Positions 5,542 to 14,548 of a DNA stretch of 17,716 nt are shown here, in pieces. Within the stretch, counting starts at the first letter, position 1. The number at the start of each line of letters is the position of its first letter. The stretch lies in assembly GCA_037132135.1 (NCBI GenBank), contig JBAXPR010000078.1:1-17716 (forward strand). Direction: 5' to 3'. Below the pieces are notes generated by a model that worked only from the letters and a program-made list of their open reading frames with translations, was not told the origin of the DNA and did no database searches. Source of the stretch: BOG-933 sp037132135 (lineage in GTDB: Bacteria > Pseudomonadota > Alphaproteobacteria > Azospirillales > Azospirillaceae). The translations under genes were made by a program, and so were the position numbers.

Positions 5542-7042
5542 CTCCCGGCAGATCCCGGCGCAGCAGCTTGCCGTTGGCGGTGCGCGGCAGCTTTTCCAGA
5601 AAGATCACGGTGCGCGGCCGCTTGTAGGCAGCGAGGTGGTCGGCGGCCCAGCTCAGAATATCCTCCTCGCGGACGCCGGCATGGTGGGGCACGACAAAGG
5701 CGGCGAGCAGGCGGAGGTCGTCCGTTGCCAGGATCTCGCCGACCGCGACGTCGGCGACCGCCGGATGGTGTTCCAGCACCCGCTCGATCTCCAGGGGCGA
5801 CAGCCGGTAGCCGCTGGTGTTGAGGATGTCGTCGTTGCGGCCCTGGAACCAGAGATAACCGTCGGCATCGAGGTGCGCGAGGTCGCCGCCGGCAAACCAC
5901 TCGCCGCGATAGACCAGCGCCTCTTCCTCGGGCCGCTGCCAGTAGCCGAGCATCAGGCCGGGGTCGGAGCGGTGCACCGCCAGCAGCCCGGTCCGGCCCG
6001 CGGGCAGCGGCTCGCCGCTGCCGGCATCCAGAATCGTCACCCGCCGCCCCGGCTGGGGCTTGCCCGGACTGCCGGGACGGACCTCGAGGCCGGGGCCGGT
6101 CGAGATATAGGTCGAAATCTCGCTCATGCCGAGGGCCTCGTAAAGCTCCTTGCCGGTGTGCGCCCGCCAAGCTGCGAGCAGGGCCGGGGCCAGGGCCTCG
6201 CCGGCGGTCAGGCCGTGGCGGAGAGTCCGCAGCCTGGCCGGGCTGGGGTCGCCATATTTCAGAATCCGGCGGTAGAGGCTGGGCACGGTGGCAAAGAGGG
6301 TGACGCCGTAGCGGGCGATCAGCGCCGGCCACACCGCGGGATCGGCGGCGCCGTTATAGAGCACGGCGGTGGCGCCGTTGGCCCAGGGGTCGATCAGGCC
6401 GACGCCGAGGGTGTAGGTCCAATTGAAGGCGCCGGCATGGAGCACGACATCGCTGCCGGTCATTCCGTACCAGCCCCGATACATCGGCCGCCGGCCCCAG
6501 GCGCTCCGGTGGCCGTGGAGCACGCCCTTGGGCCGCCCGGTGGTGCCCGAGGTGTAGATCAGGAAGGCCGGGTCGGCGGCGGCGGTGTCGGCGGCGTCGA
6601 GGGCCGGGCCGGTTTCGGCGAGGCGGCGGATCTCGGCCGCCGTCAGCACGCGCACCCCGGCCGCCGGCGGGTGGCCGAGGGCAAGGTCGTCCGAGAGCGC
6701 AAGCCAGCCGGCGCCGGCATCGGCCAGCAGGAACTCAGCCTCCTCGCCGGTCAGTGCCGCCGACGAGGGAAACGACACCAGCCCGGCGGCGAAGCCGGCA
6801 AAGACGCTCAGCAGATAGGGCAGGTCGTTGGTCATGCGGATCATCAGCCGCTCGCCCGGCCGGGCTCCGGCGGCACGGAGGCCGCCGGCCAGCCGGCGCA
6901 CCCCGAGGTCAAGCTCGCCATAGCTCCAGCGCCGCTCATGGCCGCCGTCGCCGACGATGATCAGCGCCGTTTTCTCCGGATGCCGGCGGGCGGGTTCGGC
7001 GAGGCAGTAGCGGGCGATGTTGAAGCGATCGGGCAGAGGCAT
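5525..7042 (-). CDS. Acyl-CoA synthetase / AMP-dependent ligase (505 aa)
   Basis: This class I adenylate-forming enzyme should activate a carboxylic acid with ATP to acyl-AMP and transfer it to CoA. The full core-motif set is present: P-loop YTSGTTGRPKG (163-173), YEALGMSEIS (301-310), GEWFAGGDLAHLD with D387, hinge motif GRNDDILNTSGYRL (401-414), and the catalytic lysine K492 in PRTANGKLLRRDL. The ATG at 7042 gives the normal family N-terminus (MPLPDRFNIARYCL). The open frame extends further, but those codons are Ser/Pro/Arg-rich shadow sequence that overlaps the hemerythrin. Overall style suggests the benzoate/medium-chain acyl-CoA ligase group, but the substrate is not determinable. It is divergent from the hemerythrin gene and convergent with the phosphatase. 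Confidence 0.9.
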   Translation of the reverse strand: MPLPDRFNIARYCLAEPARRHPEKTALIIVGDGGHERRWSYGELDLGVRRLAGGLRAAGARPGERLMIRMTNDLPYLLSVFAGFAAGLVSFPSSAALTGEEAEFLLADAGAGWLALSDDLALGHPPAAGVRVLTAAEIRRLAETGPALDAADTAAADPAFLIYTSGTTGRPKGVLHGHRSAWGRRPMYRGWYGMTGSDVVLHAGAFNWTYTLGVGLIDPWANGATAVLYNGAADPAVWPALIARYGVTLFATVPSLYRRILKYGDPSPARLRTLRHGLTAGEALAPALLAAWRAHTGKELYEALGMSEISTYISTGPGLEVRPGSPGKPQPGRRVTILDAGSGEPLPAGRTGLLAVHRSDPGLMLGYWQRPEEEALVYRGEWFAGGDLAHLDADGYLWFQGRNDDILNTSGYRLSPLEIERVLEHHPAVADVAVGEILATDDLRLLAAFVVPHHAGVREEDILSWAADHLAAYKRPRTVIFLEKLPRTANGKLLRRDLPGVRPAS

Positions 7043-7109
7043 GCGAACGGAACTCGCGGCAGGAGATTGGGGCTCGGTCGATCGATCATGATTGGCGTAG
7101 CGGGAGCGA

Positions 7110-7583
7110 ATGGCTATAGAAGGAGGGGTCGGGCTCCGGCAAGGCCAGGGGGTGCGTCGGGTGGAATGGACCGAAGAGCTGTCGGTGGGACATGGCGGCA
7201 TTGACGAGCAGCATCGGCAGCTGATCGCCAGCGTTAACGCGCTCAACGCCGCCTTCACGGATCTTGCCGCCGGGGACGGCGGCGACCTGGCACTGGCGCG
7301 CATCTCCGCCGCTGCCGCCGCCTTCCTCGCCAGCTTTCAGAGCCACACCGCCTATGAAGAGTTGATCATGCATCAGTTCTTCTACGCCCATGTCGAGCGC
7401 CACGCCGTGCACCATGCCACCTATCTGGAGGCGCTGACGACGCTGCTGGCCGGCGAGCCGGTGGCGGCGGCGGTGCGGGTCAATCTGCCCTTCATCAACT
7501 CCGCGGTGTTCGACCACATCGAGCGCGACGACCGCGACTTCGGCGCCCACCTGCGCTCGATCGGGCTTTATGGCCGGGTCTGA
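7110..7583 (+). CDS. Bacteriohemerythrin (157 aa)
   Basis: This is a non-heme di-iron, oxygen-binding four-helix-bundle protein of the cytoplasm, used for O2 sensing, storage or delivery. All seven expected iron ligands can be seen with correct spacing: H35 (GIDEQH), H79 and E83 (SHTAYEE), H98 and H102 (RHAVHH), H136 and D141 (FDHIERDD). The Trp at W20 (VEWTEELSVGHGG) is also typical. The start at 7110 has GGGAG four bases upstream. A GTG at 7152 would remove a 14-residue Gly-rich extension and begin closer to the family norm, so the exact start is uncertain. No sensor or signalling domain is attached, so this is a single-domain protein. It is divergent from the acyl-CoA ligase. Confidence 0.9.
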   Translation: MAIEGGVGLRQGQGVRRVEWTEELSVGHGGIDEQHRQLIASVNALNAAFTDLAAGDGGDLALARISAAAAAFLASFQSHTAYEELIMHQFFYAHVERHAVHHATYLEALTTLLAGEPVAAAVRVNLPFINSAVFDHIERDDRDFGAHLRSIGLYGRV

Positions 7584-7609
7584 GGGCGCGGCCCGGGATC
7601 CGCCGCCGC

Positions 7610-7930
7610 TCAGCGCTCGGCCAGCGCTTCGAGGGTGCGCGCCGAGGCGACTCGGGCGGGCAGCGGCCGGACGCCATTGCGGGGGGTGCCGCGCCGCTCC
7701 GCCGGCAGGTATTTGTCGATCAGCTCGGCGATGAACTCGCCGATCTCCTCGCGGTCGGCCTGCAGGCGCGGGCTGACGTTGGGGGCCTGACGTTCGACCT
7801 TGCGATCGACGGCGTCCAGTTGCCGGAGCGCCGCCGAGAGCATGTGGGCGCCGGTTTCGATCGAGGCCAGAACGGCGGCGCGCGACTGCGTGGCGGCACG
7901 GAGCGGGCTGGTTTCGGAACTGTCGGGCAC
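7610..7930 (-). CDS. Hypothetical protein (106 aa)
   Basis: The GTG start at 7930 is strongly supported by GGAGG six bases upstream (complement of 7937-7941). The product begins MPDSSETSPLRAATQSRAAV and contains two amphipathic helices (AHMLSAALRQLDAVDRKVER and REEIGEFIAELIDKYLP). It ends in a basic, Pro/Arg-rich tail. There is no signal peptide or membrane segment, and I do not recognise the family. It converges on the hemerythrin gene (26 bases between stops) and is divergent from the double cyclic-nucleotide-binding protein, with 127 bases between starts for both promoters. A regulatory link with that neighbour is possible but not shown. Confidence 0.65.
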   Translation of the reverse strand: MPDSSETSPLRAATQSRAAVLASIETGAHMLSAALRQLDAVDRKVERQAPNVSPRLQADREEIGEFIAELIDKYLPAERRGTPRNGVRPLPARVASARTLEALAER

Positions 7931-8057
7931 CGCATTCCTCCAGAATCACTGTTCCACCGGCAGTCGCGACTCGGCGACCGCTTGCCGGGTATTTTAGACC
8001 AAGGCCGGCAAAACGCCATGCCGTTTCCCTAAATTTTCTGTTGAGGGCGGGCGTCCG

Positions 8058-8942
8058 ATGTCGCACGCTCCCGGCGGCTGGATGACGGCGGGCGTCGCAG
8101 GCCTGCCGGGACGGGAGAGCATGGACAAACCGGGCAGAGAGATGCGGCGGCTGGAGTTTCCGGAGGGCTACGAGCTTATCCGCCAGAGCGATCTCGGCGA
8201 TCAGGCCTGGCTGGTCGAGAAGGGCCGGCTCGAAGTTCTGCAGCGGACACCCCAGGGCCAGCGCTCGCTGGCGCTGATCGGTCCCGGGGCGATCGTCGGC
8301 GAGATGGCGCTGATCGATCACGGTCCCCGCACCGCCAGCGTCGTCGCCCGTACCGATGTCGTTTGCCTCGAACTCAGCCGCGAGGTTTTCGAGCGGCTGA
8401 TTCGGCAGGGCCAGCCCTTGGCCGGCTATCTGCTGGAAAGTCTGGTGGCGGCGATTCGTCGCGCCTATGGCTTGCCCCAGCAGGAGCGGGGGCTGGGCGG
8501 CGCCGAATTCCGCTCGGTGCGCAACAATGACAAGATTCTCGACCGGCGGGTCTATTCCGAGGGGCACCGCTTCTTCAACCAGGGCGATCCTCCGACCTCG
8601 GCCTTTCTGATCCAGACCGGCCGGGTCAGCATCCGGCGCCGGGTCGACGGCGAGGTCCGTGAACTGGCCCAACTGGGACCGGGGCGGATCTTCGGCGAAC
8701 TGGCGCTGATTCAGTCGGCGCCGCGCCGGGCCAGCGCGGTCGCCCTCGAGCGGACGGTGTGCGAGGTCATTCGCAAGGAACTCTTTGACGGCGTCATCGC
8801 CTCGATGCCGCCGATCCTCAGGGCGCTGACCAAGATTTACGTCACCCAGCTATCGACCGCCGGGCAGCCGGGCAACCGGCGGCCGGCGACGGAGTCGCTC
8901 TATGGCGAGCCCGTTCCGGAGGATGGCGACGCTTCGGATTAG
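8058..8942 (+). CDS. Protein with two tandem cyclic-nucleotide-binding domains (294 aa)
   Basis: Two complete CNB (CRP/PKA-type) domains occupy roughly residues 30-140 and 160-270. Each has the phosphate-binding cassette: GEMALIDHGPRTAS (81-94, with R91) and GELALIQSAPRRAS (213-226, with R223). The glycine-rich turns (WLVEKGRLEV, LIQTGRVSIR) are also present. Retention of the cassette Glu and Arg in both domains suggests both can bind cAMP or cGMP. No helix-turn-helix, kinase, channel or GGDEF/EAL output domain follows, so it resembles a stand-alone PKA-regulatory-subunit-like adaptor. ATG 8058 is used. ATG 8121 (MDKPGREMR) with GGGAGA just upstream is an alternative that removes 21 weakly structured residues. 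Confidence 0.85.
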   Translation: MSHAPGGWMTAGVAGLPGRESMDKPGREMRRLEFPEGYELIRQSDLGDQAWLVEKGRLEVLQRTPQGQRSLALIGPGAIVGEMALIDHGPRTASVVARTDVVCLELSREVFERLIRQGQPLAGYLLESLVAAIRRAYGLPQQERGLGGAEFRSVRNNDKILDRRVYSEGHRFFNQGDPPTSAFLIQTGRVSIRRRVDGEVRELAQLGPGRIFGELALIQSAPRRASAVALERTVCEVIRKELFDGVIASMPPILRALTKIYVTQLSTAGQPGNRRPATESLYGEPVPEDGDASD

Positions 8943-8951
8943 CGCGGGGCC

Positions 8952-9641
8952 TCAGAACCGCGGAGCGCCCCACAGCCCCTGATCGGTGATCAGGATGGTG
9001 AAGGCCAGAGAGGAATCCTGGGAATGGCGCGGCGGCGATTGCCCGAGCCGCCGGTGCCGGGCCGCGAGGTCCGGGAAGGCCACGCCGGAGGTGTCGAGGG
9101 CGGCCAGCAGCGGCGCGAAGGCCGGCGGCGCGCCGGTCTCGGAAACCCGGCGGGCGGTGACGAAGGCCTGACCCTGGTGGCAGCCGGCGACCAGCCAGTA
9201 AATCTCCTCCGAAGAGAGCGACAGGCCGCCGGGCGGCGGCGCCAGGCCGCCGGCGGCGGCGACCCGGCTCCAAAGCTCGGCGCGCTGCCCGGGGCTGAGG
9301 CTGACCGAGGTCTGGATGCCGCGCCAGGGGCTGAGAATGTCGCCAAGGGCCAGCGCGGCGAGATTGGCCGCCGGCAGCACCCGGACCGCCAGTGTGGCGC
9401 CGCCGGTGGCGGGGTCGGGGCTCAGGTCGTAGGTCCGGACGTGCACGGCATAGTCGGCGTTGTAGACCAGCCGCAACCGTTCGGGGGCACCGGCGGTGCA
9501 GCCGGCCCGGAGATCATCGCCGTTGAGATAGCTGAACCAAGTCAGCTTGCGCAGCGCCATCGCATCATCGGGGCCACCGGTGGTGCAACCTGCGATCAGG
9601 AGCAGGACGAGGGCGGCGAGGCCGGTGGCGGTTTGCTTCAT
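8952..9641 (-). CDS. Putative lipoprotein (229 aa), last gene of the RND/CopC-CopD operon
   Basis: The N-terminus is a lipoprotein signal peptide: MKQTATGLAALVLLLIAGC with the modified cysteine at C19. The product should be anchored to the inner or outer membrane and face the periplasm. The residue after the cysteine is Thr rather than Asp, which favours outer-membrane sorting. The mature region (strands such as LRLVYNADYAVHVRTYDL and GATLAVRVLP) looks like a compact beta-rich domain, and I do not recognise a family. AGGGAG ten bases upstream supports the start. It lies 43 bases after the CopC-CopD stop in the same orientation. It is far too short to be a TolC-type channel. Its stop is nine bases from the convergent CNB gene. 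Confidence 0.75.
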   Translation of the reverse strand: MKQTATGLAALVLLLIAGCTTGGPDDAMALRKLTWFSYLNGDDLRAGCTAGAPERLRLVYNADYAVHVRTYDLSPDPATGGATLAVRVLPAANLAALALGDILSPWRGIQTSVSLSPGQRAELWSRVAAAGGLAPPPGGLSLSSEEIYWLVAGCHQGQAFVTARRVSETGAPPAFAPLLAALDTSGVAFPDLAARHRRLGQSPPRHSQDSSLAFTILITDQGLWGAPRF

Positions 9642-9684
9642 GGCGGGGGCGCTCCCTTGTGATGGACGGCCGCAGGATCGAGGC

Positions 9685-11328
9685 TCAGTGTGGCACCGGT
9701 GCGGCTGCGGGGGAAGCCCCTCCGACCGGCACCGCGGTGCGCACCACCAGGGCCGGGGTTTCGATCACGATGGTCCAGCGGCCGGGCATGGCCAAATCGA
9801 GGCCGTCGAGGCGGTACTGGCCGGGGCTGGCGCTGGCCAGCTCGTGTACGATTGCCGGCGCGCCGGGCGCCGGGGGCAGCAGACGCAGGCGCGCGGTCTC
9901 GGGGGCGCCGGAGAGCCGGATGGTCAGCCGGTTGAGCCCGACCCGGGCCGGCGCGAGGTCGATCACCGCCGTGCCGAGCGCGGTTCCGGCCATCACGACA
10001 TAACCGGGCGCGGCGCCGGCCGCCGCCGGCTCGGCAACCGCTTCGCGGGTGGGGATCAGGGCCAGGGCGCGCGGCGGCGGCGTGGCGCCGAGGCCGGCGG
10101 TCAGCGCCACCACCAGCGCGGCCAGCGCGGCTTCGGCGGCGATGCTGCGGCGCAGGGCGCGCGGTGCCCCGGTATCCTGGCGCGCCAGCGCCGGAGTCAG
10201 GCGCAGCTTGTTGAGCGCGGCCAAGCCGAGCAGCAGCGCGACCGCGCCCAGTTTGAGCAGCCAGAGCCGGCCGTAATCGGTGGCCAGCGGGTCGGGCGAG
10301 CCCTGGGCCTGAAGCAGCGACAGCGCGGCCCCGGCCAGCACCAGCAGCAGCATGGCCAGGAGCGCCAGCCGGGAGAAGCGGCGGACCACGATTGCGGCCT
10401 CGGCGGCGGGCTGACGCCGCAGCGTCACCGCCAGCGGCCACAGCGACCCGATCCAGAACGCGGCGGCCAGACCATGCAGGGCGACCACCGGCATCGCCAG
10501 CAGCCGGGGCGGCGCGCCGGCGGCATGGCCGGTGAGGGTGAGGGACAGGGTGGCGGCCAGGGCGCCAAGGGTGATCGCCCGCCGGGCGCCGGTCCCCGTG
10601 CCGGCGGCGAGACCGGCGACCAGAATGGTCAGGCCGGCGGCACCGACGGCGGTGGCGGTGCCGAGACGGCCGCCGAGGCCGGCGCGCCAGACCGTGATGT
10701 CGTCGCCGAGCGCCGCGAGCGGCAGGCCGGCGGCGCTGGCGGCGCCGAGGCCAAGGGCGGCGACGGCGCCCGTGAGCGCGAGCAGGGCGGCGAGCTTGAT
10801 CAGGGTGGCCACCCCGGCCGGCGGCCGGGTGTCCGGCCGCGCCACCAGCACCAGGAAGAGGCCGCCGCCGGCCGCGATCAGCAGGCCGCCATAGTGCAGG
10901 GCGCGGGCCAGGATGCCGAGGGTGGCGAGCAGGGCGGCATCGGGGTCGGGCGGGCGGGCGTCGGTGGGCGGCGCCGCCGCGACGCCGAAGCCGATCGTGC
11001 CGGCAACCGGGTGGCCATCGGCCGACATCACCCGGTAATCGATCAGCCAGGGGCCGGTCGCCAGCGCCGTGCCCGGGGTCAGGATCAGGGTGTCGGCCCG
11101 GGCTTCCAGGCTGGCGGCGGCGGTCCGGCCATTGCCATCGACCAGCCGCAGCGCGACCGCCTGCACCGGCTCGTTGAAGCGCAGGCGGACCTCGGCCGGC
11201 GGCGCTTCCAGCCGCACCGAATCCTCGGGAACGGTGGCGATGAGCACGGCGTGGGCCAGGGCGGGCGCCGCCGACAGCAGGAGCGGCAGCAGCAGGAGCA
11301 ACAGCAGAGCGCGCGCCCGGCGGCTCAT
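9685..11328 (-). CDS. CopC-CopD fusion with C-terminal YtkA-like domain (547 aa)
   Basis: This is a copper-binding and copper-transport membrane protein resembling Bacillus YcnJ. Residues 1-25 are a signal peptide ending ALA, which leaves H26 as the mature N-terminus. The CopC beta-barrel domain (26 to about 118) has H26, D104 and H106 (SADGHP), matching the His-brace-like Cu(II) site of CopC. Residues about 130-440 hold around eight hydrophobic spans of a CopD domain (with GHAAGAPPR and LHGLAAAFWIGSLWPL, typical of CopD). The final 100 residues form a beta-sandwich-like YtkA domain. The ATG at 11328 overlaps the TGA of the upstream RND gene (ATGA), implying translational coupling. The long upstream extension of the frame is a shadow of the pump gene. 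Confidence 0.85.
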   Translation of the reverse strand: MSRRARALLLLLLLPLLLSAAPALAHAVLIATVPEDSVRLEAPPAEVRLRFNEPVQAVALRLVDGNGRTAAASLEARADTLILTPGTALATGPWLIDYRVMSADGHPVAGTIGFGVAAAPPTDARPPDPDAALLATLGILARALHYGGLLIAAGGGLFLVLVARPDTRPPAGVATLIKLAALLALTGAVAALGLGAASAAGLPLAALGDDITVWRAGLGGRLGTATAVGAAGLTILVAGLAAGTGTGARRAITLGALAATLSLTLTGHAAGAPPRLLAMPVVALHGLAAAFWIGSLWPLAVTLRRQPAAEAAIVVRRFSRLALLAMLLLVLAGAALSLLQAQGSPDPLATDYGRLWLLKLGAVALLLGLAALNKLRLTPALARQDTGAPRALRRSIAAEAALAALVVALTAGLGATPPPRALALIPTREAVAEPAAAGAAPGYVVMAGTALGTAVIDLAPARVGLNRLTIRLSGAPETARLRLLPPAPGAPAIVHELASASPGQYRLDGLDLAMPGRWTIVIETPALVVRTAVPVGGASPAAAPVPH

Positions 11329-14300
11329 GTCCCGACCGGTTCGGGCGCGTCGGCCGCCGCGGCCGGATCGGGTTCGTCGCCAGCGGCGGGCGGCGGACGA
11401 TGGGGGCGCCGGGGGCGGCCGAACATGCCCCGGACCACGACATAGAACACCGGTGTGAAGAGCAGGCCGAAGCCGGTGACGCCGAGCATGCCAAAGAACA
11501 CCGTGGTGCCCAGCGACTGGCGCATTTCGGCGCCCGCACCCACCGCCAGCACCAGCGGCAGCACGCCGAAGACGAAGGCGAGCGAGGTCATCAGGATCGG
11601 CCGCAGCCGGGTGCGGGCGGCGTGGACCGCGGCCTCGAAGCGGTTTTTGCCCTGCTCCTCGCCCTGGCGGGCGAATTCGACGATCAGGATCGCATTCTTG
11701 GCCGCGAGGCCAACCAGCACCACGAAGCCGACCTGGGCCAGAATATTGACGTCCATGCCCCGCAGCAGCAGGCCGCTGACCGCGGCCAGGAGGCACATCG
11801 GCACGATCAGAATCACCGAGAGCGGCAGGCTCCAGCTTTCATACTGGGCGGCGAGCAGCAGGAAGACGAACACCACCGAGGCCGCGAAGACCAGCATGCC
11901 GGTATTGCCGGCGGCCTTTTCCTGGAAGGCGAGTTCGGTCCATTCGTGGCCGAAACCGTCGGGCAGACGCTCGGCCAGCAGCTTTTCCATCGCCTCGAGG
12001 CCGAAGCTGGTCGAAATGCCGGGCAGGGTGCCGCCCTGGACCTCGGCGGCGGGATAGAGGTTGTAGCGCGGCACCCGGTATGGCCCCGCGACATCGTGGA
12101 AGGTCGCAACCGAGCCGATCGGCACCATGTTGCCGTCATTGTTGCGGGTCCGGAGGTTGGCGATGTCGCTGATGGTCTGGCGATAGGGGGCGTCAGCCTG
12201 GGCGATTACCCGGTAGGTATGGCCGAGATAGTTGAATTCATTGATAAAGGTTGAGCCGACATAGATTTCGAGGGTCTTGAACACCCGCTCGGCCGGCACG
12301 CCCAGCATCTGGGCTTTGACGCGGTCGATGTCGGCGTAGACCTTCGGCGTCCGGGTGTTGAAGAGCGAGAAGAGGCCGACCAGACCGGGGGTCTGGGTCG
12401 CGGCGGCGACGATGTCCTGGGCCGCGGCCTCGAGGGCGACCGGGCCACGGCCGCGCTTGTCCTGGATCATGACCTTGAAGCCGCCGGCGGTGCCGATGCC
12501 GCGTACCGGCGGCGGCGGCAGCGCGATCACGAAGGCTTCCTGGATGCCGGCGAGGCGCTGGCGCAGAGTGGCCAGGATGACGTTGGCCGAAAGGCCATGC
12601 TCGGCGCGCTCGGCGAAGGGCTTCAGCGGCGTGAAGATGGCGCCGCCGTTGGAGGCGTTGGTGAAGGTGGCGCCGTCGAAGCCGGCGAAGCCCACGGCGT
12701 GGGCGACCCCGGGGGTATCGAGAATGATCCGGGTAACCCGGTGCAGCACGGCGTCGGTGCGGGCGAGCGAGGCCCCCGGGGGCAATTGCAACACGGTGAT
12801 CAGGTAGCCCTGATCGAGTTGGGGGATAAAGCCGGTGGGGGCGCGGGTGAACTGGTAGCCGGCGAGGCCGATCAGGCCGGCATAGACCAGCACGACGAGG
12901 CCGGTGATCCGCACCAGCCGGCCGGTGAGCCCGGCATAGCCATCGGCCAACTGGTCAAACAGGCGGTTGAACAGCCGGAAGAACCACGAGATCGGGCGCA
13001 GCAGCAGCGCCTCGCGCTCGTGCTCGGGGTGGGGCTTCAGCAGGATGGCGCAGAGCGCCGGGCTGAGGGTCAGCGACACGAAGCACGAGATGATGGTGGC
13101 CGCGGCGATGGTCACGGCGAACTGGCGGAAGAACTGGCCGGTAATGCCGGGGATGAAGGCGGCCGGGATGAACACCGCAGAGAGCACGATCGCGATCGCG
13201 ATCAGGGCGCCGCCGACCTCATCCATGGTTTCATGGGCGGCGTCGCGCGGCGTCATGCCCTGACGCATCATGCGTTCGACGTTTTCCACGACCACGATGG
13301 CGTCGTCGACGACGATGCCCACCGCCAGCACCAGGCCGAAGAGAGAGAGGTTGTTGAGCGAATAGCCGCAGGCCGCCAGCACCGCGAAGGTGCCGATCAG
13401 GGACACCGGTATGGCCACGATGGGAATCACCGAGGCCCGCCAGGTCTGGAGGAAGAGGATGACCACGATCACCACCAGCGCCACCGCGATGAAGATGGTG
13501 TTGATCACCTCCTCCACCGACTGGGCGATGAAGATCGTCGGGTCATAGTGGATGTCGTACTGGATGCCGGGCGGGAAGGTCTTTGAGAGTTCGGCCATGG
13601 TCGCCCGGATGCGCTGGGCGGTGGCAAGGGCGTTGGTCCCGGGCAGCTGGAACATCACCACCGGCACCGCCGGGCGGCCGTCGAGATAGCCGTTGGCGCT
13701 GTAGTCCTGGGCCGCGAGTTCGACCCGGGCGATGTCGCGGACGCGGGTGACCCGGCCCCCGGGATCGGTGTGGACCACGATGTCCTCGAACTGGGCCGGG
13801 TCCTGGAGCCGGCCGAGGGTCTCGACGTTGAGCTGGAACGCCCCCTGTCTCGGCACCGGCGGCTGATCGAGCACGCCCGAGGCGACCTGGACGTTCTGGG
13901 CCTGGAGCGCGGTGACGACATCGGTGGCGGTCAGGCCGCGGGCGGCGACCAGTTCGGGGTCGAGCCAGACCCGCATCGAATAGTCGCGGGAGCCGAAGAC
14001 CTTGATATCGCCGACGCCCCGGATGCGCGCCAGCACGTCCTTGACCTGGAGCGTGGCGTAATTGGAGATGTAGAGGACATCGCGCGAGCGGTCGGGCGAA
14101 CTCATGTGCACGACCAGCAGCATGTCCGGTGAATTCTTCTTCACCGTCACGCCGATGTGCTGGACTTCGGTCGGCAGGCGCGGCTGAGCCACCGCGACCC
14201 GGTTTTGCACCAGCACCTGGGCGGTGTCGAGGTTGGTGCCGAGCGCGAAGGTGATGGTGATCGAAACGTTACCGTCGCCGGTTGCTTGCGAGACCATGTA

Positions 14301-14534
14301 GAGCATGTTCTCGACGCCGTTGATCTGCTCTTCCAGCGGTGTGGCCACCGTGTCGCTGACCACGGCGGCGGCGGCGCCGGGATAGCTCGCGGTAACCACG
14401 ATGGTCGGCGGCGCGATGTCGGGATATTGCGCCACCGGCAGCGTGAAGAAGGCGAAGCCGCCCAAAAGGGTGATCAGGATCGACAGCACCGCGGCGAAGA
14501 TCGGCCGGTCGATGAAGAAGTGACAGAGTTTCAT
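11325..14534 (-). CDS. RND efflux pump, inner-membrane transporter, HAE1 family (1069 aa)
   Basis: This is a proton-driven AcrB/MexB-type exporter of drugs and other amphiphiles. The start MKLCHFFIDRPIFA at 14534 is the family norm; an in-frame ATG at 14552 overlaps the upstream gene. Twelve transmembrane segments and two periplasmic loops are evident. The proton-relay residues are present: D410 and D411 in GIVVDDAIVVVEN, K946 (AAKNAILIVEF), R976 and T983 (RLRPILMTS). These are HAE1-type features. The heavy-metal (CusA/CzcA) signature is absent. A Pro-rich hydrophilic tail of about 35 residues follows the last helix. It starts 14 bases after the membrane-fusion-protein stop and overlaps the CopC-CopD start, so it is the middle of an operon. 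The outer-membrane channel must be encoded elsewhere. Confidence 0.93.
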   Translation of the reverse strand: MKLCHFFIDRPIFAAVLSILITLLGGFAFFTLPVAQYPDIAPPTIVVTASYPGAAAAVVSDTVATPLEEQINGVENMLYMVSQATGDGNVSITITFALGTNLDTAQVLVQNRVAVAQPRLPTEVQHIGVTVKKNSPDMLLVVHMSSPDRSRDVLYISNYATLQVKDVLARIRGVGDIKVFGSRDYSMRVWLDPELVAARGLTATDVVTALQAQNVQVASGVLDQPPVPRQGAFQLNVETLGRLQDPAQFEDIVVHTDPGGRVTRVRDIARVELAAQDYSANGYLDGRPAVPVVMFQLPGTNALATAQRIRATMAELSKTFPPGIQYDIHYDPTIFIAQSVEEVINTIFIAVALVVIVVILFLQTWRASVIPIVAIPVSLIGTFAVLAACGYSLNNLSLFGLVLAVGIVVDDAIVVVENVERMMRQGMTPRDAAHETMDEVGGALIAIAIVLSAVFIPAAFIPGITGQFFRQFAVTIAAATIISCFVSLTLSPALCAILLKPHPEHEREALLLRPISWFFRLFNRLFDQLADGYAGLTGRLVRITGLVVLVYAGLIGLAGYQFTRAPTGFIPQLDQGYLITVLQLPPGASLARTDAVLHRVTRIILDTPGVAHAVGFAGFDGATFTNASNGGAIFTPLKPFAERAEHGLSANVILATLRQRLAGIQEAFVIALPPPPVRGIGTAGGFKVMIQDKRGRGPVALEAAAQDIVAAATQTPGLVGLFSLFNTRTPKVYADIDRVKAQMLGVPAERVFKTLEIYVGSTFINEFNYLGHTYRVIAQADAPYRQTISDIANLRTRNNDGNMVPIGSVATFHDVAGPYRVPRYNLYPAAEVQGGTLPGISTSFGLEAMEKLLAERLPDGFGHEWTELAFQEKAAGNTGMLVFAASVVFVFLLLAAQYESWSLPLSVILIVPMCLLAAVSGLLLRGMDVNILAQVGFVVLVGLAAKNAILIVEFARQGEEQGKNRFEAAVHAARTRLRPILMTSLAFVFGVLPLVLAVGAGAEMRQSLGTTVFFGMLGVTGFGLLFTPVFYVVVRGMFGRPRRPHRPPPAAGDEPDPAAAADAPEPVGT

Positions 14535-14548
14535 GGGGGCGGTCCCGA

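Noticed and set aside
5636..7204. Long plus-strand frame (522 codons) opposite the acyl-CoA ligase
   Set aside because: It is antisense to a gene with all catalytic motifs. Its Gly/Ala/Arg/Gln-rich content is the usual GC-rich shadow.
7086..8672. Minus-strand frame of 528 codons
   Set aside because: It is antisense to hemerythrin and the double CNB protein, both with conserved motifs, so it is a GC-bias shadow.
9547..11445. Plus-strand frame of 632 codons
   Set aside because: It is the complement of the CopC-CopD gene with extreme Gly/Gln/Arg content and no plausible start.
11328..11796. N-terminal extension of the CopC-CopD frame
   Set aside because: The signal peptide at 11328 and the ATGA overlap with the RND gene show the real start. 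The upstream part is a shadow of the pump gene.
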